A stretch of DNA of 64,000 nucleotides. Origin: Megamerina dolium (lineage: Eukaryota > Arthropoda > Insecta > Diptera > Megamerinidae). Below, piece after piece: positions 61,377-64,000 of this stretch. The DNA is taken from NCBI GenBank assembly GCA_963854835.1, contig OY978525.1:91416136-91480135 (forward strand), in the 5' to 3' direction. Made by a program: the position numbers and the translations under genes. Within the stretch, counting starts at the first letter, position 1. Each line of letters opens with the position of its first letter. Under the pieces are notes generated by a model that had not been told where the DNA came from, did not search any database, and saw only the letters and a list, made by a program, of their open reading frames with translations.

Positions 61377-64000
61377 CACTTACGTCAAAAAATTAGATAC
61401 CATAAACGAAAATAACGTTAACATGAATTGAAAGAAAATGAAAGAAACATTTACATATAAAAATGACAATAATATTACTGCTGTAACAGCTTATTACTTA
61501 TAAATTTACATATGAACATATGTACCTCATACAAATAGAAAATATAAAACATTATTATCTTTATAAGGATATACTTATATCTAAAGGCAAGCTCAAACAC
61601 ATTTTCTCAGCATGTGTTTGTCATAAACAATTGCCATCCAATAATAGTCATATTCTTTGGAAAATGTTAAAGCAATAAATATATACAACAGGACTGAAAT
61701 TTGAACAATATACTTGTTTCGAATTGTATTTATTTATAAATATAATTACATTGTTCTAATATCAGTGAAATTATATAAGCCAAACTTGACAAATCGAGAT
61801 ACAATATGTGTATTTGTAGATGTTTTGGATTTTTATTATAATCAAAATAATAATAAGTACCTATTTGTATATATAGTGAAACTAAAATAGAATATACTAC
61901 AGTTACAATGGCCCGTAATTATAGTCACAGTTAAGAATAACTGAAATTTAGAATTGACTTTTTGACAGATTTTTGTATGGGAAATGTGTCAAACAAGTCG
62001 ATTCTAAATTGAATATGATATTAACATTGACTAAATACGAACCAACGGCAAAGACAAAATTTTTGAAATTCATAGTACTAAAACAACGTTGATTTATATT
62101 TTCAGTCATATTACTTCAAAAGAAATACCGTAAAAAGAAAATTTATTAAAAAATTTCCAAAGCTGCTTAAATGTCGAGAAAAAAATATGTGGAAATTAAA
62201 TTTTGTGAAAGAAATCTACCGAAATCTACTTTTTGCCTTTCCATGTAGATTTTGAAAGCTAAAAATTCTGTTCTACTCGGATGAGTAATTTTCCTAACTT
62301 TCTCTGAAATTAGTTTTCAAAAAGTTTTTCCGCAAGATTTTAATTATAGGTAATTTTTCGCACTCTAATATATACACCTGTACAGAAAAAAAATAAAAAT
62401 ACAAAATTATAGTTGACACTGCGCTCGAATAGTCAAGTATGCATTGAATTCGTGCTTCCGTTTGCAAAGTGGAGACGAGACGGGTATGAAAAAAGTTTAT
62501 ATATGTATTTGTAATCAGAATTATTATCCAAGTCGATTTAGACTTTATTCCTGTATGTTCTAACGAAAACTGCAATAAGCAATATATAAGACATGAAAAT
62601 TCTACGTTGGACAAAAATTCCTTGTAATACTTGGACATATGCAGATATAGAAGTATGTATAACATGACATCTATGATAATTGAAGTTTGAATAAATATAA
62701 TTGATGTACGTAATTAATATCGCTATTAATGTAAAACAGCTTTCCAACGGCACCCCAATTACCTATTTCGCCATACAAAATTGAGAGCAAATTACCTCAT
62801 TAATAAGTAATTCATTTTGAATTATCATACAAATTACGAACAAATATTTACCCTCCCTAATTTTTATCGGAAATTTGTAGAAATCAGCTGACAAATCGAA
62901 TAATCGAAATAATATTTTTCAAAATTGGATTTCAAAGGATTGTGTTTCGAGGAACTTTTACAACTTCAAAATAATACAGTTGCATACACCTAATACTGTA
63001 AAAATATCACTTACATCCGTTGGAAAGATTTAGCCGGTCTTTACAATAATTGCCACTACTAAAATTTACCCCATCAAGGTAGAAATAGATATTTTGAAGT
63101 GTATATAAATGTAGAGCTGCATACATATTATATATGTATATACATACACGAAGCCTACACATATGCAACATATTAATGTTTACGACTTGCCACAAATGTA
63201 TGTTAAGCTATAAAATCCCTGAACTATACACATTCCTTAAAAACCAAACATCCATCGCATCTGCTACACAACACCACAAATGTTGTCGTTGACATTTTAT
63301 CACTTAGAACTTGTTTGTTGTACACTAACAACAATAGCTATTTACGCATTTGTAGGTACTCACACAGAGTTTAGGGTATATGTGTGTTCCACAGATAAAG
63401 TCGATTTTGTTTTCGTTGTCTATTTGTTTATCTATATATTATGCTGAATCATCATGTAGTTGATTTAGTTTTATAAAACATTTAAAATCCTTTAAAGCTG
63501 ATTCTGCACTTATGCATGTCTAAGCGCAAACAAACTGTTCGTATTCAATCACAGCAATAAGAAATATGAAATAAATTATCATAAATTGACAATCAGTAAG
63601 TAGTAAATGAAATTTCATTCATAAATCCCTTTGTAGGCATAAATAAATTAATAATGACATCATTATGCTTTCATTTTATATATGGGGTAACGAAGAGAGA
63701 AGAGAAATTATTAAAAGCAATGTAAGAGAAATAATTATTTCACCCTTCATCTAATAAAAGTATGAACATTAAAATCATTTTCATTATGCATGTCATATCT
63801 TATAATCTACTTTTCAACGTAATGACGTAATGACAATAAATTCATTATAAACACCCATACGGCCTTCAATAAAGGCTCTTGATGTTGAAATCAACTTGTC
63901 TTTAGATCAATGGGATGGAGGCATTCTGATACAATGTCTCTTACAGCAGTCCGCAATGGTTAGGTTCATTAACCTTTTGTGCCTATAATCATAGATTTGA
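58948..64000. other. downstream intergenic DNA, no gene seen
   Basis: AT-rich DNA with one TA tract and an AC run. No recognisable gene, RNA or element up to the window edge. Confidence 0.65.
61312..61374. repeat. (TA)n microsatellite, preceded by (AC)n
   Basis: An (AC)n run at about 61286-61302 leads into about 63 bp of TA. Confidence 0.95.

Overview
This is a window of an AT-rich, repeat-rich insect nuclear genome from a higher (brachyceran) fly. It has kilobase-scale introns with GT-AG splice sites, DINE-1/Helentron-type repeats with GTCC/GTCT microsatellites, mariner, jockey, RTE and I/LOA-like retroelements, a tRNA-derived SINE and long (TA)n tracts. A tephritid fruit fly is my best guess, from the style of the SINE and RTE copies; that is inference. 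There are no bacterial genes, operons, CRISPR arrays, rRNA genes or functional tRNA genes.

One real protein-coding gene is visible. It is on the + strand, spans about 37 kb (20483-57823), and its seven coding exons join in frame to a predicted protein of about 1786 residues. It is the orthologue of Drosophila filzig (flz), a type II membrane-anchored, trypsin-like serine protease. The protein has a short cytoplasmic tail and signal anchor (exon 1), and a six-cysteine clip-like module plus an extremely long Ser/Thr/Pro/Gln-rich stalk (4.4-kb exon 2). Exons 3-7 encode an S1 protease domain with an intact activation site and an intact His-Asp-Ser triad. All splice phases fit, so I read it as functional.

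Layout. 1-20.2 kb: upstream DNA with no confident gene, holding a SINE (2982-3345), an internally deleted I/LOA-like retrotransposon with a 15-bp target-site duplication (7376-9763), a DINE-like repeat (10184-11476), a mariner remnant (13080-14012) and a 5'-truncated jockey element (14409-15824). 20.2-20.7 kb: 5'UTR and first coding exon. 20.7-44.1 kb: a 23.4-kb first coding intron with a second DINE-like copy (22722-24156), an inverted-repeat element (24408-25056), an RTE remnant (33055-34440), a TA-flanked mariner-type foldback element (35483-35904), a degenerate ~150-bp repeat field (39490-40220) and a long TA tract. 44.1-49.4 kb: exons 2-4. 49.4-55.9 kb: intron 4 with a multi-level palindromic repeat (50021-51363). 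55.9-57.8 kb: exons 5-7. 57.8-64 kb: 3'UTR candidates and empty AT-rich DNA.

I found no previously undescribed multi-gene system. The least explained structures are the palindromic repeat in intron 4, the asymmetric foldback mariner, and a possible protease-less isoform made by reading through the exon 2 donor.
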